A stretch of DNA of 64,000 nt from Sweltsa coloradensis. Taxonomy: Eukaryota; Arthropoda; Insecta; Plecoptera; Chloroperlidae. Positions within the stretch are counted from its first letter, which is position 1; each line of letters begins with the position of its first letter. The position numbers and the translations under genes are program-made. Below, piece after piece: positions 21,490-32,689 of this stretch. The stretch spans positions 86,858 through 150,857 of the forward strand of contig JAMZAV010001735.1 of NCBI GenBank assembly GCA_024449915.1, written 5' to 3'. Below the pieces are notes generated by a model. That model saw only the letters and a program-made list of their open reading frames with translations, was not told where the DNA came from and made no database searches.

Positions 21490-21800
21490 TTTTATTTGGT
21501 TTAAAGGCGCGTAAACCGTTTAGGTCAAATGCACCACTCTCCCTAAGGGGGTGGGAGGAGGACCCATGCTGGTAGAACCAGCTACGGGTAAGGGGGGGAA
21601 GGGGGTTTCACGTCGCTGTCGTCATCGGGGTCGTGGGGAAGGGGGGAAAGATCCCGACGAGTTTGCCAGAGCTCCCCTTATTTTACGGAGGAAAGATACT
21701 CCGCTCTTTCTGCTGAGTTTGCGGGTGAACTTTTCTCTTAAATCGCCTTTTACGATTAGCAGAGCTGCTCGGGGCAAATTCTACCCCGGACCCAGAGGGG
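21490..21800 (-). mobile_element. Family S SINE, near full length, damaged
   Basis: All landmarks are in order, but with many small losses (for example 'ctagaaccagctacggg' for the usual 'tcagaaccagccacggg'). Confidence 0.7.
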
Positions 21801-21924
21801 TTTTGGTGATAATGATTTATATCTTTGGGCCAAATATTTGATTAATTAATACAAGGCCAATATTAACCCGCTACGAAATGCCCTAAATCCCTTTTTATGT
21901 TTTGACGATATCAACTGACAAAAA

Positions 21925-22040
21925 ACAAGACGTGAGAAACTAGGCTTAAACCTTTAGGTTGTTGCCCTCAGTGATATTTTTATTATGAAAGGGTTTAAGT
22001 TTTTTGTGTTTAAAGTATTTTCAAAATTTATAAAGAAAAA
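21925..22040 (-). mobile_element. Family L LINE, 3' tail only, damaged
   Basis: 'aagacgtgagaaactaggct' and a shortened tail, then about 60 bases of 3' untranslated region. Confidence 0.55.
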
Positions 22041-23415
22041 AAACGGGGGTTTTGGTTAATTTGGATAAGGCGCGTAAAACGGTTGGGTCTAATACACACT
22101 CTAGCCCTCTCAGTCCTCTCATTTTTCGCGTAAAATTTTTTAAGTAAAAATTTGATTTTTTGCAATTTTTTTAAAAAATAGTATTCTGCCCCTATTTTGT
22201 TTAAAAATTTTTTAAGGGAAATTTAAAAAAATGTAGTTATAAAAGCAACATAAAGGGTGCCCGTTAGCCCCCCGAAACCAAGCCGGGGAGCGCACAACCC
22301 GGGCCCCTTAACAGCAAGCAGATTTTTGGGAATTTAAAGGTGTCACCCAGCCTCATGAAACGTGATGGAATTTGAAAACTATCAAATCGAGGGGATTTAG
22401 GTACCTGACAACCTGCCAAATTTGGTTGGTGTGAACTTTCCTTCTGAGAAAATGACTTGAAACTCCAAATCACTTTAAATATTTTTTTACTACGGCTATA
22501 CTATGCAAATTTCGTCAGTTTAAATTTCCCCCACGATTCGGGCCCAAAACGGTAGGGCTACAATTCATTTTTTTTAATGGGTTAGGAAATAGTATCAGTT
22601 TTTTTTGAAAAAAAAAGTTGAAAAAGTTTGCTAAAGGTTTCCCCCAATAAATTTCCAAATTAAGCCTTGCACAAGAATAAATCCACAAGTAACTAAGTAA
22701 TTAAATAATCGACTTTATTGTTTTTCAAAAAACAAATTTTGCCCTGATATTTTTACATCCCAAATTTTTAAGTAAAACCATAGAAATTAATCAACTTTTT
22801 ATAAAATTTTTATTTTAACAAAAAATTTTCAATTTAACTTAAAAGCAATGAATCACACACATAACAAAAAATTGTAAAATACGCCAAAACCCTTTCCACT
22901 ACTAAAAAAAGGGGCCCAAACTCTCTACCCTTCCCTTTAATAAACCTCTACCCCTTTGGTTAGCAGGGAGCCAACCCCCAAAAACGCGGGGGGGCCCCTG
23001 GCTAGGGGGGGTAACAGCGGGAGTATCGTGGGTGAGGGTCTACAAAATAAGTGGCGCCCCCCTGTTAATGTTTATACGGGAGTAAACGGAAATTCCCTCC
23101 TAGGTGGAAAATAGGTGCTTTTTGAATAGTAATACAGATAAAGTAATAAAAAAATAACAAAGGTTTTTTACTGCGGCCATAACAAACTACGTTTGCGTAC
23201 GTATAATAATTTCCTGATAATTAGAATGACCAAAAATTTAAATATATAAGTTAACAAAGTGGGGGATACCAAATCTAACAATAATTTGGTAGTAGTATGC
23301 ACAACCAGCATACTTTAAAATTTCATCACCTCACAACGTGGTTTACAATGGGGCCCTCGTCTTCTGGTGGTTGATGATCATTAACTCAACAACTTTTTTT
23401 TTGGTTTTTTTTGGA
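22041..23415. other. Low-quality stretch with an S tail fragment
   Basis: A short S tail ('ggcgcgtaaaacggttgggt') lies at about 22,070-22,105. The rest is AT-rich with a G/C-run patch near 22,980-23,040 and no recognisable gene. The 69-codon minus frame at 22264-22473 has no motif. Confidence 0.35.
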
Positions 23416-23417
23416 TT

Positions 23418-23700
23418 TAAAGGGCGCTCAATCGTTAGGTCATAACACCATCTACCTAAGGGGGGTGGGGGGGAGGAGCCCATCTTCAAACCCGCCACGG
23501 TTAAGGGGGGGGAAGGGGATTTCTAACGTCGCGTCGTCATCGTCTTTGTCATCGTTTGTTGTATCATTTTCATCGTCGCCCGGGGGGGCGTCAAGGGAAG
23601 GGGCAAGGGCCCCCACGACGATTGCCAGAGCTCACCTCTAGTTTGGGAGTAAATACTCCCCCTTTTCTAGCGATGTTTTTGAGGGGCTTTTTTTTCTGAA
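23418..23700 (-). mobile_element. Family S SINE, near full length, damaged
   Basis: Tail 'gcgctcaatcgttaggtca', core 'gtcatcgtctttgtcatcg', 'gccagagctcacctctagtt', then a worn head. Confidence 0.7.
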
Positions 23701-24340
23701 GCCTTTTCCCTAGGCATGCATAAAGTTTACCAAAGCGATAAACGAACTGCACATATTACTGAATAACCTACTGCCCCTTTTTGGGTGAAAACTCGTGGGC
23801 AAAATAATATTTCAAGACAATTTAAGTAGTGTCAAAAAAAACGAAATGCTACCACATGCCCGCCCACCAAATGTGCGGCAGGGAACGAAATGACAAAATA
23901 AGTACAAAGGAACAAAAGACTCCTAACACAACTCTTCTTACGGGGTTGCCCAAAATCAATAAAGTTTTACAAACTAAAATTTAACCAACAGGAAAAAAAA
24001 AATCAAAAACCCAAAACCCATTACTATAAAAGCAAAAAACTTTACCACGTATTTTAATTTTCTAATTCTTTTTTATTTATCATACTGTCAGTCCCCTTGC
24101 CCTGTGGCGTGATACACATTTCACGTACCAAATAACACTTATTTTAAAATAATTTTACACGTCAAAACCCTTGCCCACACTTCTGTTCCGTTACTATATC
24201 GCTTTTCTGTTGCGTGTAGCATTTTTACATGATTACATGACAAAACAAAAACTATAATTCATGCCAGAAGGCTCTAAAAATACCAGACTAAAAGCATGTG
24301 AGCATTTAAAGAACTGGAGGTTCGCAAACAATGACAAAAA
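23701..24340. other. Unassigned sequence
   Basis: No element landmarks and no coding signal. Likely older single-copy DNA with consensus errors. Confidence 0.3.
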
Positions 24341-24344
24341 TGGT

Positions 24345-27145
24345 CCAAAACGCTGAGAACTAGGGGGCCCTTTAAACCGGGTTTGGTCATATTGCGCCCC
24401 CTGTTAAGAAAATAAATTGAAGAGTTAATGAGTATTTTGATATTTTGATTGTTTCTAAATGTATAAATAACAAAATAAATTTAAGATAAGAAAGTAATAG
24501 CAAAAAAAAAAGTTAGTATGTAAATGAAAAGAAAAAAAAAGAAAAAAAATGTGTATAATAAAATTAAGTTTTTTTAAATTTAAAAACTTGGTGAGAAATT
24601 TGGAAAATTTGTCGCCGTTACATATGATAGAATTCTTTATATATTGGGAAGATCAAATTGCATGCGCAAGGGATCATATTTGGGAAAAACTGCTAGCATA
24701 TATGTAGGTTAAAGGGAATCACTGTGTCACATTGGGGAATAACCCTTTTTTTTTTGGTTAAAAGATTCCGTGGTTAGCGTGTTCCCTATCGAAGTCTAGA
24801 CAAAACCACCTCTTCTCTACGAGAGATCGGACGTAGGTGGGAACGAATTTTTTTATCGTGGGATTTTTTATTTTTTCAACACATCCCAAGATGTTTGTCG
24901 CAAATCCAACAATCTTTGCTTGAATCCACTCTTGACATTGGAAAGGGGAAATAGATTGAAATCAAAGCGCGACGTGGAAGCTTCCCTTTGCACCCCATCA
25001 CGTTTTCATTTCCCCCCTATGCCCACGGTCCAGGTATCCAGCAAAACTTTTAATAACCCTTAAGGGTTAGTTTTTTTAAAAAATTGGATTTTGTACCAAA
25101 AGATGACTTTAATCATGGTTCTATAGCTTAAGTAACTTTAAAATATTGAACACAAAGGTATTCTCCACAACGACAGCGTAGAATTATTTTAAAAGCTTCA
25201 CGGGGCGAATAAATCTGCAGTGAAACTGAAAAACACGTCGCTTAGTCTGAAAAGTTCGTTTAAGGGGGAGCAAAAAAAAGCCTTCCAACCTTGTTGTCAA
25301 TTTTGGAGCCTCTGTCAATACCAAAGTAAAACCCTTTTATGTTTATGGGCCCAAACTCTCTAAGTTTAATTTGAATACACTATCGCAAGTAGAATTTTTA
25401 TCAAAACGACAAAGGGGAAAAAATAATAATTGGGTCTGGGGTAAACCAGGGGGGGGTTTTTGCTAAAACAAATTAAAACTTTTGGCAGATGAAATTTTAT
25501 AAGATTAAAACAAAAATTACATCTTAATCCCCTTGGAAGAGAGGCCTTTGGGGTTTTTTATCAAAATGTCTAATAGTGTTTTTAAATATTCCCCATTTGC
25601 TGGATGGTTGGATAGCTTTAATTTTCATTACAAAGTACCCATCAGGTTCTCCGTTTTTCCAAAGGGGGGAAACCCCCCCTGACTCGGGTACAAGCTGACT
25701 ACCGGCTTGTTTTGAAAAAGCACCAAGAGCAAAAGAAGACCACAATGGTGGACATGTCTAGAAGTTTAAGGGGGTGGGTTTCTTGCGAAGAGTATACGAA
25801 ACTCCTAGTCCATCTTTGGGGCAAAAATAGAGTCCGTAAATTCTCAAAAAATGCAATCCTATCTGCACCCCCCGATGATTACTGAAAAATTTCAATAGGT
25901 TTTTTTTCCATCATTTTTTGCGTAACTCAACAACTGGCTTTCCATTTAGTTTTTTTAAAAAACCTGCCCAGAAGCGGACATTTGTTTTGAAAAGAAGTTC
26001 TCTTTTTAAACGTATTGTGGGTCATTTTTGGATTCCTTGAAGACGGAAAAAATGAAAGCAATGAGTTTTTTCGGGGAGAACGTGTCCCCCGCTTTGAGCC
26101 CATTCGCTTAATTGTTCAATCCAATTTGCACTGCTTTGAGCTGTTATAAATTTTCCCCATCTGTAAAAATTTCCCCGGTCATCTACAAAAGGCATGACAT
26201 TAGGTTTTTTTGGGAAACAAACCACTACACTGTTTTTTCCCAAAAGCAAAAAAGTGATACCGACAAGACCGGCCTTGTGGTAAAACCCGTTTTGTGAGAA
26301 CGGTCTGACAAAAAATTTTTTACCGCACTTTGAAAAAATTTTATCTTTTAAAAAATTTTTTAAAATTTTTTAGTGCCTTAAAACCCCACCCCGTGAATCT
26401 GTTGAAGAATTTATATCTCCAGGGTTTTGTCGTAGCTTTTTTAATGTCAAAAAGACACCAAAGACATGTTTTTTTGCAAAAAACCCTTTTTGAATAAAAG
26501 TCTCTAATCGAACCCGTGGCGATGGGGCAACGCGGACAAATCCAATTGGGCGTTCGCCCAAAAAAAACCCGTGTCTCCAGTCCACATTTGTCTTTGTTGT
26601 CATCTTTTTGAACAATTTGCAAAAACAAATTGTCAAAAAATAGGGGGATATGAGCGGCTCGACTTTCTTTTTTGGGTTTTTAAAAATGGGAATTTAAAAT
26701 GGCACTACGCCAACTATCGGGAAAAATGTCAACAACCCAAAATTAAAAATAAATAATAACTTCCAAAGAGGGATCTCAGGTGCACAAACATGTCGTTGTG
26801 CTTTTGTCTTCTCCAACGATGTGCGACGTAAAACTTAACGCCATACGGAGTTCCCACAAAGAGAACGCTCTGTTGTATGGGCCCTCGTTTTTAATGAGAA
26901 AATTTAATTTTCAGCTTCGTCAAATGCTTTTGGGGCTAGAAAATTTTGATCATATCGTGCATTTCTGCTTACCCATGCAAAAAGTGTACCCAGTACTGAA
27001 GCCACATCTGCTGGAGTAGTAACTAATTGCCCGCCATCCTTGATAGCGGGTATGGTGTTTACCTGACGTCCACTAATTGATTTAATCCTTTTCCACACCA
27101 TCGTGGAAGAGGTGCTGTAATTTATAGAAGAAACATACTCTTGCC
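24345..27145 (-). mobile_element. Family L LINE, longest copy, damaged sequence
   Basis: Covers the tail ('cctttaaaccgggtttggtc'), 3' untranslated region, Cys/His region, RNase H, reverse transcriptase and the start of the linker before it. Comparing it with the copies at 29.5 and 60.8 kb shows scattered 1-3-base losses rather than substitutions. This is what a poorly polished long-read consensus would give. It is cut on the right at a run of G where an S copy begins, so the endonuclease domain is missing. Confidence 0.8.
25500..27130 (-). pseudogene. Reverse transcriptase domain of family L, fragmented
   Basis: The N-terminal linker lies in 26904-27170: SWQEYVSSINYSTSSTMVW, then KRIKSISGRQVNT, a block that precedes the polymerase in RNase H-bearing LINEs. 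The fingers and motif A follow in 26341-26628 (LFDIKKATTKPWRY, with the catalytic Asp). Motif C is in 26022-26249 (PFVDDRGNFYR, carrying the F-x-D-D pair), followed by LPEKTHCFHF. The thumb region is only partly readable (25,524-25,745). The order is correct and the active-site acids survive, so the frame changes may be mostly sequencing errors. The product would copy family L RNA at the target site by target-primed reverse transcription. Confidence 0.75.
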
Positions 27146-27600
27146 ATGACTGCCGGGGGGGGGGGGGCATGCTGGTCAGAAACAGCCACGGGTAAGGGGA
27201 GAAAGGGGATTTTTTTTACGTCGCGGTCGTCATCGTCTTTGTCATCGTTCGTTTGTGTCATTGTCATCGTCACCGGGGGGTCGTCAAGGGAAGGGGGCAA
27301 GGTCCACGACGACGATTGCCAGAGCTCGCCTCTAGTTTCGGGGAGTAAGATACTTCGCTTTTACTAGCTGATGTTTGCGAGGTGGACTTTTTCTCTTGAA
27401 TCGCCTTTTACGATTAACAGAGCCATGCTCTGGGCCAATTCTACCCCGGGCATCGTCGTCGGGGAAGTCGTCAAAGAAAGGGGGCGGTGTCCCCGACGAG
27501 ACTGCCAGAGCTCGCCTCCAGTTTCGGTAAGTAATATACTTTCCTACATAACCTACAAGCTGGTGTTTGCGAGATGGCGACGCGCGTTCCCTGTTGGCCC
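27146..27600 (-). mobile_element. Family S SINE lacking its tail, plus a second partial copy
   Basis: The first copy starts at 'gcatgctggtcagaaac', so its 3' tail is absent. It runs to the head 'ccatgctctgggccaattct'. At about 27,450 a second partial copy begins inside the core ('catcgtcgtcggggaagtc') and ends at 'gtgtttgcgagatgg'. The missing tail suggests deletion or a join with the L copy on the left rather than normal insertion. Confidence 0.7.
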
Positions 27601-27689
27601 CGACGCAATCAACGAGTGTTCGATAACAAAACAAAGATCGTTATGTTTTAATAGGTAATATAGTAGTCAGTGGTATTTATCTATTAAGT

Positions 27690-27915
27690 AAGTCATACAC
27701 CATACGCCAGAATCAACAAGGCCGATTCAGATCAACCTTCAATTTATTATGTGCCTCGTTGCTAGGACGGCTTCAATGACACCGTTTACAAATTCCTAAG
27801 CCAAAAACTGATGGATTTAAGTCCAAATCAGAAGTTAAAATACTTCTGGCTATAGTGCGACTCAAACCCTGGACCCTCTGCACTGGAAGCAGAGAAGCTA
27901 ACCACAAGAACAACG
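27690..27915 (-). mobile_element. tRNA-derived SINE, copy 1
   Basis: The right end is tRNA-like on the minus strand: GTGGTTAGC in the D-arm, a perfect anticodon stem TCTGC/GCAGA with loop TTCCAGT (anticodon position reads CCA), then GGGTTTGAGTC as a B-box-like word. The body to the left contains 'cgttgctaggacggcttcaa' and 'aattcctaagccaaaaactg', shared with the copy at 45.7-45.9 kb. The T-stem does not pair, as expected of a SINE head rather than a functional tRNA. Confidence 0.7.
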
Positions 27916-28049
27916 AAAGAAAGAAGGAAATAAATCAAACTATGGTTATAAAAGTTATAGCAAAAGAAAAATAATTTATTTATATGGCAAAAATTATATA
28001 AAAAATAATGACGTGTTTGATGTGAATTATGTTTATGTTTATGTTTATT

Positions 28050-28350
28050 AGGTTTAAGGGCGCGTCAACCGTTAGGTCATATTGCGCCTCCTGTGATAAC
28101 GTAGTTTCTTAGTTAGTTTATAACTATATATTTTCCAAAGGGGAGGAACGTAAGGGGTGACGTGGGGAGACGCGGGGTGGACAGGCCTGTGCTGGTCAGA
28201 ACCAGCCACAAGCAAGGGGAGGGCATGGGGTTGGTGGTTCCCCCACGTCGTGGTCGTCTTCGTCTGTGTCATCGTCCGTGTTGTCATTGTCGTCGTCGTC
28301 GGGGAGGTTGTCAAAGGGAAGGGGGCAAGTTCCCCGACGACGATTGCCAA
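28050..28350 (-). mobile_element. Family S SINE, subtype B (L-like tail)
   Basis: The tail reads 'gtcaaccgttaggtcatatt' then 'gcgcctcctgtgataacg', which is the L tail continuation rather than the usual S 'aatgcaccactctagcc'. A private block 'ccaaaggggaggaacgtaag' follows, then normal S landmarks from 'gctggtcagaaccagccaca' into the core. It is 5'-truncated at 'gacgacgattgcca'. The same subtype recurs at 58.3 kb. Confidence 0.75.
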
Positions 28351-28904
28351 ATTTTGTTAAATATATTTCTTTGAATGAGAAATTTAGAAAGTTTGTAGCC
28401 GTTATCATTATGATATTATAACCTAAATGTTAGCACAAGAAAATGTTCGACACGGTGTCAAGATATAGGAGAGGACTATTTTATATTGGCAGTCACAAAA
28501 TAAGCTTGGAGGCAAAAGGCACACAAGGCAGTGACTGTCATTGACAGAAGTCTGCTACTATTGCTGTATATATTATTTCATTTTCTGTGCATTGGTGTGT
28601 TTTTAAAAATCAATTTGACATCAATTGATCGAGTGTTTAATCAATAACGTGTGATAATTAGGAACACTTTTCATCCCTCATACACGTAATTATAGCGTTC
28701 TAAAAGTTATAGATTTTACACTCCAAGATATATTTATTTGATGGAGGTTTGTTTATTATCCGTAACAACAAAATCCCAACATTGATATTGCACATTTTGT
28801 TTCGATATTTTTTTTTACAGCAGAATAAGCTTTTTAAACTTGCTTTGTTCTTGGTGCTTGGTGAATGTTGAACTAACTAAACAATAATCCACGATGAAAT
28901 GTCA
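28351..28904. other. Short L fragment then unassigned unique sequence
   Basis: About 60 bases at 28,352-28,415 match the L coding end ('gagaaatttagaaagtttgt'). The remaining 480 bases are AT-rich and carry no feature I recognise. Confidence 0.35.
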
Positions 28905-29098
28905 CGACGACGTGAGAAACTAGAAGCACTTCAACCGGTTAGGTCATATTGCCCCGTCTGTGATATTGAAAGTTGACGAGATGATTTAATGGTGTGTTTG
29001 ATGATGAGATTGTTTTCTTAGTGTATATAACAAAATAAAATGAATTTGATGATAGTAATAGCAAAACAAAAGTTATTTATATAAATAATTCATAATGG
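28905..29098 (-). mobile_element. Family L LINE, 3' end
   Basis: 'cgacgtgagaaactagaagc', 'cttcaaccggttaggtcata', 3' untranslated region, ending at 'tatttatataaataattc'. Confidence 0.75.
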
Positions 29099-29146
29099 CA
29101 CAAATTCATTAAAATGTTAAGATCCCCTTCCACTAATGGATGACGT

Positions 29147-29479
29147 TTGTCAGTTGATCTGGACATGCAAGAAGCATACCCATTGGCTCGTATGGTATAC
29201 GCAGGCATTATTTATCACCGAGATGTCCCGAATTTCACTGTTTATGAAGTTAACGCCAACGTTAAATGGGCGTGCAAGACACTTGACACTTTGTATGTTG
29301 ATACAAATGAGTGGATTTTGCCATCTGATATCTTCATAGGAGGCCTCCACCCAAACAACTCTGGTAATGTGAAAATAAGTAAAATGCTAAAGAGATCAAT
29401 GATGTACTATCAAGGCACCCAAATACCAATCGGTGCATTGATCAACCCAGACCTACAAGCTTTGGTTAAAAAATATTGA
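29147..29479 (+). CDS. SGNH/GDSL hydrolase-like C-terminal fragment, possibly an exon
   Basis: An uninterrupted plus-strand frame with no ATG at its start. The preceding 'acgtttgtcag' reads as a good 3' splice acceptor, so coding would begin at or just after 29,152 and end at a TGA. Translated blocks are ARMVYAGIIYHRDVPNF, then YEVNANVKWACKTLD and YVDTNEWILPSDIF, then GGLHPNNSGNVKISKML. This order (hydrophobic strand, V-N-x-x-x-K helix, late G-L-H-P-N-x-x-G) matches the C-terminal third of SGNH esterases, where the motif is usually D-G-x-H. Here Asp reads Gly and the His is kept. It lies between two L copies and has codon use unlike them. It could be an exon of a host gene or a captured retroelement esterase domain. 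No upstream blocks with the nucleophile Ser were found. Confidence 0.5.
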   Translation: MSVDLDMQEAYPLARMVYAGIIYHRDVPNFTVYEVNANVKWACKTLDTLYVDTNEWILPSDIFIGGLHPNNSGNVKISKMLKRSMMYYQGTQIPIGALINPDLQALVKKY

Positions 29480-29718
29480 TAAGATCGCCTTCCACAAGTC
29501 CAGCATCAATACCTCAAACAATTCCAAGAAAAAAATCCCTTCAACAACGACGTGAGAAGCTAGGGCGCTTCAACCGGTTAGGTCATATTGCGCCGCCTGT
29601 GATATTGAAAGTTAATGAGATGAAAAATGATGTGTTTGATGATTAAATTGTTTTCTTAGTGTATATATAACAAAATAAAATGATGATGATGATGATAGTA
29701 AAGCAAAACAAAAGTTTT

Positions 29719-30255
29719 TTATGTGAATGTAAATAAATAAATTTTAAAAAATGTGTATTCATGATGCGAATTAAATTTTGTTAAATAGATTACTTTGGAT
29801 GATAAATTTTGTAATTTTGTCGCCGTTATCATATGATAGAAGTTTTTCATATAATTGGAAAAGATCAAGATTGTAAGATATTTGGTACATTCTGCTAGCA
29901 TATGATGTACGGTTAAAGGTACATCACATGTGTCACATATGGGAATAACCTTTTCTCTGGTTAAGAGATATCCGTGTGTTAGGCGTGTGTGCCCTATACG
30001 AAGTCTAGACAATACCACCTCTTCTCTACGTGAGAGTCGAGACGTAGGTGGACGAATTTTGTTAGTCAATGTGGGCATCACACTACGCAATTTGTTATTT
30101 TGCAACACATCCCAAAATGCTTGTCGCAAATCCAACAATCTTTGCTTGAATCCACTCTTGACATCTGGAACGGGAACTAGATTGAAATCAACGTCGCGAC
30201 GCTGGGAAGCTTCCTTAGCAGCCCGATCAGCGTGTTCATTTCCCTCTATGCCCAC
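29719..30255 (-). pseudogene. Family L: end of RNase H, C-terminal Cys/His region
   Basis: The frame starts at MGIEGNEHADRAAKEASQ (final RNase H motif with the His and Asp), continues through VDFNLVPVPDVKSGFKQRL and SRLRIGHTRLTHGYLL, and reaches the paired Cys block CDTCDVPLTVHHMLAEC. This Cys/His motif after RNase H is typical of I-group and related LINEs and is thought to bind nucleic acid. After 'TKY' the frame shifts relative to the copy at 56.5 kb, so the last 35 residues here are out of frame. The true stop in the other copy follows LIQSNLFNKL. Confidence 0.82.
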
Positions 30256-30793
30256 GTGTCCAGGTATCCAGCAAAACTCTATTATATATCCCTTTGAGGT
30301 TAGTTTTTCTTAAATAGAATTGGATGTCTTGTACCAAATGATGACTAGAATACATGAGTTTTATAGCTTGAAGTGAACTTAAGCTATCTGAACACAAAAG
30401 GTATTCATCACAACGACAGCGTAGAATGTATTTAAGAGCTTCACGGATGGCAAATAACTCTGCAGTGAAAACTGAACACACGTCGCTTAGCCTGAAACGT
30501 TCAGTTAAGGTGGAGCAATAAAAGGCACTTCCAACCTTGTTGTCAATTTTGGAGCCATCTGTGAATACCAAAGTAAACCTTTGATGTTCATGGCAAATCT
30601 TTCTAAAGTTAATTTTGAATACACTATCGCAAGTAGAGTTTTTATCAAAACGACAAAGGTCGAATAGAATAATCGGCTCTGGTGTAGACCAGGGCGGGTT
30701 ATTGCTAAAAACAAAATTTAAAACTGTTGGCAGATTAAATTCTATAAGATTAAACAAAAGTTTACATCTTAACCCCGTTGGAAGGGTTGCCAT
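30236..30793 (-). pseudogene. Family L: polymerase end and RNase H domain
   Basis: RNase H would remove the RNA strand after first-strand synthesis. Catalytic acids appear in order: FTDGSKIDNKVG (Asp), TAELFAIREALKY (Glu) and LCSDSLSSLQAI (Asp). LLDTWTRGHRG then runs into the next frame, where the fourth motif lies. The frame overlaps the downstream one by 20 bases, so one frameshift separates otherwise continuous coding. Upstream residues (ATLPTGLRCKLLFNLIEF) belong to the connection region. Length and spacing look complete for the domain. Confidence 0.85.
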
Positions 30794-30820
30794 CGGTTTG
30801 TTATCAAAGTGTCTGACATA

Positions 30821-31165
30821 TTACACATTGAAAACATCATGGTTTGATGGATGGTTGGGCATAGATTTAATTTTCATTACATACGTACCCATCAAGAGGT
30901 TTCGCCGTTCTGCCAAGGAGGACACAGCTGACTCGGCATACAAACTGACTACCGGGCTTGTTCGAAATGCACCAAGAGCAAGACGAAGACCACAATGGTG
31001 GACAGTGTCGAGAAGTTTAAGGGTTGTGTTACTTGCTGAAGAGTATACGAAACATCCATAGTCCATCTTGAAGCAAACTAGAGATCCGTAAATTCTCAAC
31101 ATGCAAGTCCTATCTGCACCCCACGATGTATTGCTTAGAACTTTCAATAGGTTGATTTTCAACAT
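30821..31165 (-). pseudogene. Family L: reverse transcriptase thumb/connection
   Basis: An open frame of 114 codons includes LLKVLSNTSWGADRTCML, then DYGCFVYSSASNTTLKLLD and HHCGLRLALGAFRTSPV, the standard block between polymerase motif E and RNase H in I/R1/Jockey-group LINEs. It carries no catalytic residue itself. The gap between this frame and the RNase H frame is 27 bases, with one frame change. The element is truncated about 60 bases upstream of this frame. Confidence 0.82.
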
Positions 31166-31227
31166 GCATCTTTTGCGTAACTCAACAACATGGTGTTTCC
31201 AATTTAGCTTTTTGTCAAACAGACTTT

Positions 31228-31515
31228 GAAGACGACGTGGAAACTAGGGCGCTTTAACCGGTAATGACACATTGCGTTGTAAGATATTTAAATCAGTTAA
31301 TCGTATGTTTGTTGATTATGTTTTTGTTTCTAAGTAGCCTAAAGAAAATGAAAGAGATGTTTGAAACAGCACACGAAATATTATTTATTTTAATGAAAAC
31401 ATTAAATAGACCCACGTTTGATGTGCAATCAATTTAAATAAACAATTATTTTGAGTGATTTTAACACTTTGTCGCCGTAATCATGGTATAATTGAAGTTC
31501 TTCAGGAATTTTTGT
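31228..31515 (-). mobile_element. Family L LINE, 3' end
   Basis: A divergent copy: 'gacgtggaaactagggcgct', 'ttaaccggtaatgacacatt', then 3' untranslated region to 'ataattgaagttcttcagg'. It is joined directly to the 5' cut of the copy on its left. Confidence 0.75.
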
Positions 31516-31549
31516 TGATGTTTTTTTTTCCCCCCAGTTCCTTTGGGTA

Positions 31550-31975
31550 AAGGACGCATCAACCGCTCAGGTCATAACGCGCCACCTTAGACTAGAGTAT
31601 AAAGAGAACAATCTAACGCTGGTCCAAACTAACAACAGGTAATGGTTTCTAAAGATAAGGGAGGCTTTTTAGGTTTATATGGATTAAGGACGCGTCAACC
31701 GCTAGGTCATAATGCACCACTCTAGCCTAAAGGATATGGGGAGAAGGAGCCCATGCTGGTCAGAACCAGCCACGGGTAAGGGGAGGAAACGGGGTTCTCA
31801 AGTCGCGGTCGTCATTGTCATTATCATCGTCGAGGGATCGTCAAGGGAAGGGGGCAAGGTTCCCGACGCCGATTGCCAGAGCTCGCATCTTGTTTCGGGA
31901 AGTAAAATACTACCTTTCTAAAAAGCTGATGTTTGCGAGGTGGACTTTTTCCCTTGAATCGCCTTTTACTTACTT
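31550..31975 (-). mobile_element. Two family S copies (fragment plus near full length)
   Basis: A diverged tail fragment ('catcaaccgctcaggtcata') comes first. Then a longer copy runs from 'ggattaaggacgcgtcaacc' through the core to 'gatgtttgcgaggtggactt', losing only the head. Confidence 0.75.
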
Positions 31976-32149
31976 TTACTTTCTTGGCAGTCACGAAGTG
32001 AGCGTGAAGCTATGTTCTCTTTTGCCATCCTCTTTGCACATTTTACTTAATTAACGTGTTGGAGAATATAATTGAATTTCATGTTGTGAAAATGGCCTAA
32101 GACACTTTTAGTACTTCTGAGATAAATGATTTTTTGAATTCATTTTATC
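31976..32149. other. Unassigned spacer
   Basis: No landmark recognised. Confidence 0.3.
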
Positions 32150-32665
32150 TAAGGGCGCGTCAACCGTACGGTTATAATGTGCCACTCTGGCATAAAAGAT
32201 AGGAGGGGTGCACGAAGAAAACGGCGACAAGAGAAACTAGAGGGCTCCAACCGGGAAGGTATTTATATTGCGCCGTCATGTGATATTGTTAGTTAATAAA
32301 TTGATCTAATATTTCGTGTAACTCGTTTGGATTAGGAGCGCGTTGAAGGTTCATCATAATGCTTCACTTCAGCATATAGAGGATATAGGGGAGAAGGTCC
32401 CACGCATGATCAGTGCCAGCCAAGGGTATCGGTGGAGGAAATGGGGGGGGGGGGGGGTTATATTATAGTCGTCTTCGACGTCGAGGAGGACGTCAAATTA
32501 TGGGGGATATGTCTCCGACGACCGACGACCAACAGAGCTCGCCTCTTGTTTCGTGGACTTATTGTGATTCATTGATAATGGGTGCGTCAACCGTTAGTTT
32601 ATAATGCGCCACTCTAACATAGACGATTTAGGGAGGAGGTGCCCATGCTGGTCAGAACCAGTTAT
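32150..32665 (-). mobile_element. Cluster of diverged S fragments with one L tail
   Basis: S tail at about 32,153 ('gcgcgtcaaccgtacggtta'); L tail at 32,217-32,310 ('gacaagagaaactagaggg'); a diverged S copy at 32,330-32,560 with a run of 13 G at its 'gggtttctc' position; and an S tail half at 32,580-32,665. Higher divergence than the neighbours suggests these are older insertions. Confidence 0.65.
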
Positions 32666-32689
32666 GTTACGTTTTTGGTTTATTTTGAT

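Larger units (their letters stand above)
29545..31226 (-). mobile_element. Family L LINE, best-preserved copy, 5'-truncated
   Basis: The clearest L copy. It has tail 'gcgcttcaaccggttaggtc', a 3' untranslated region of about 170 bp with a 'gatgatgatgatgat' run, three long coding pieces for the C-terminal region, RNase H and the polymerase thumb, and a 5' cut at 'tttttgtcaaacagactttg'. The tail of the next L copy follows within two or three bases. I could not identify target site duplications. Confidence 0.88.

Noticed and set aside
29930..30313. Plus-strand frame of 127 codons (and its twins at 56.6 and 61.3 kb)
   Set aside because: Exact antisense of the RNase H and C-terminal coding region of family L, where the minus frame carries recognisable catalytic motifs.
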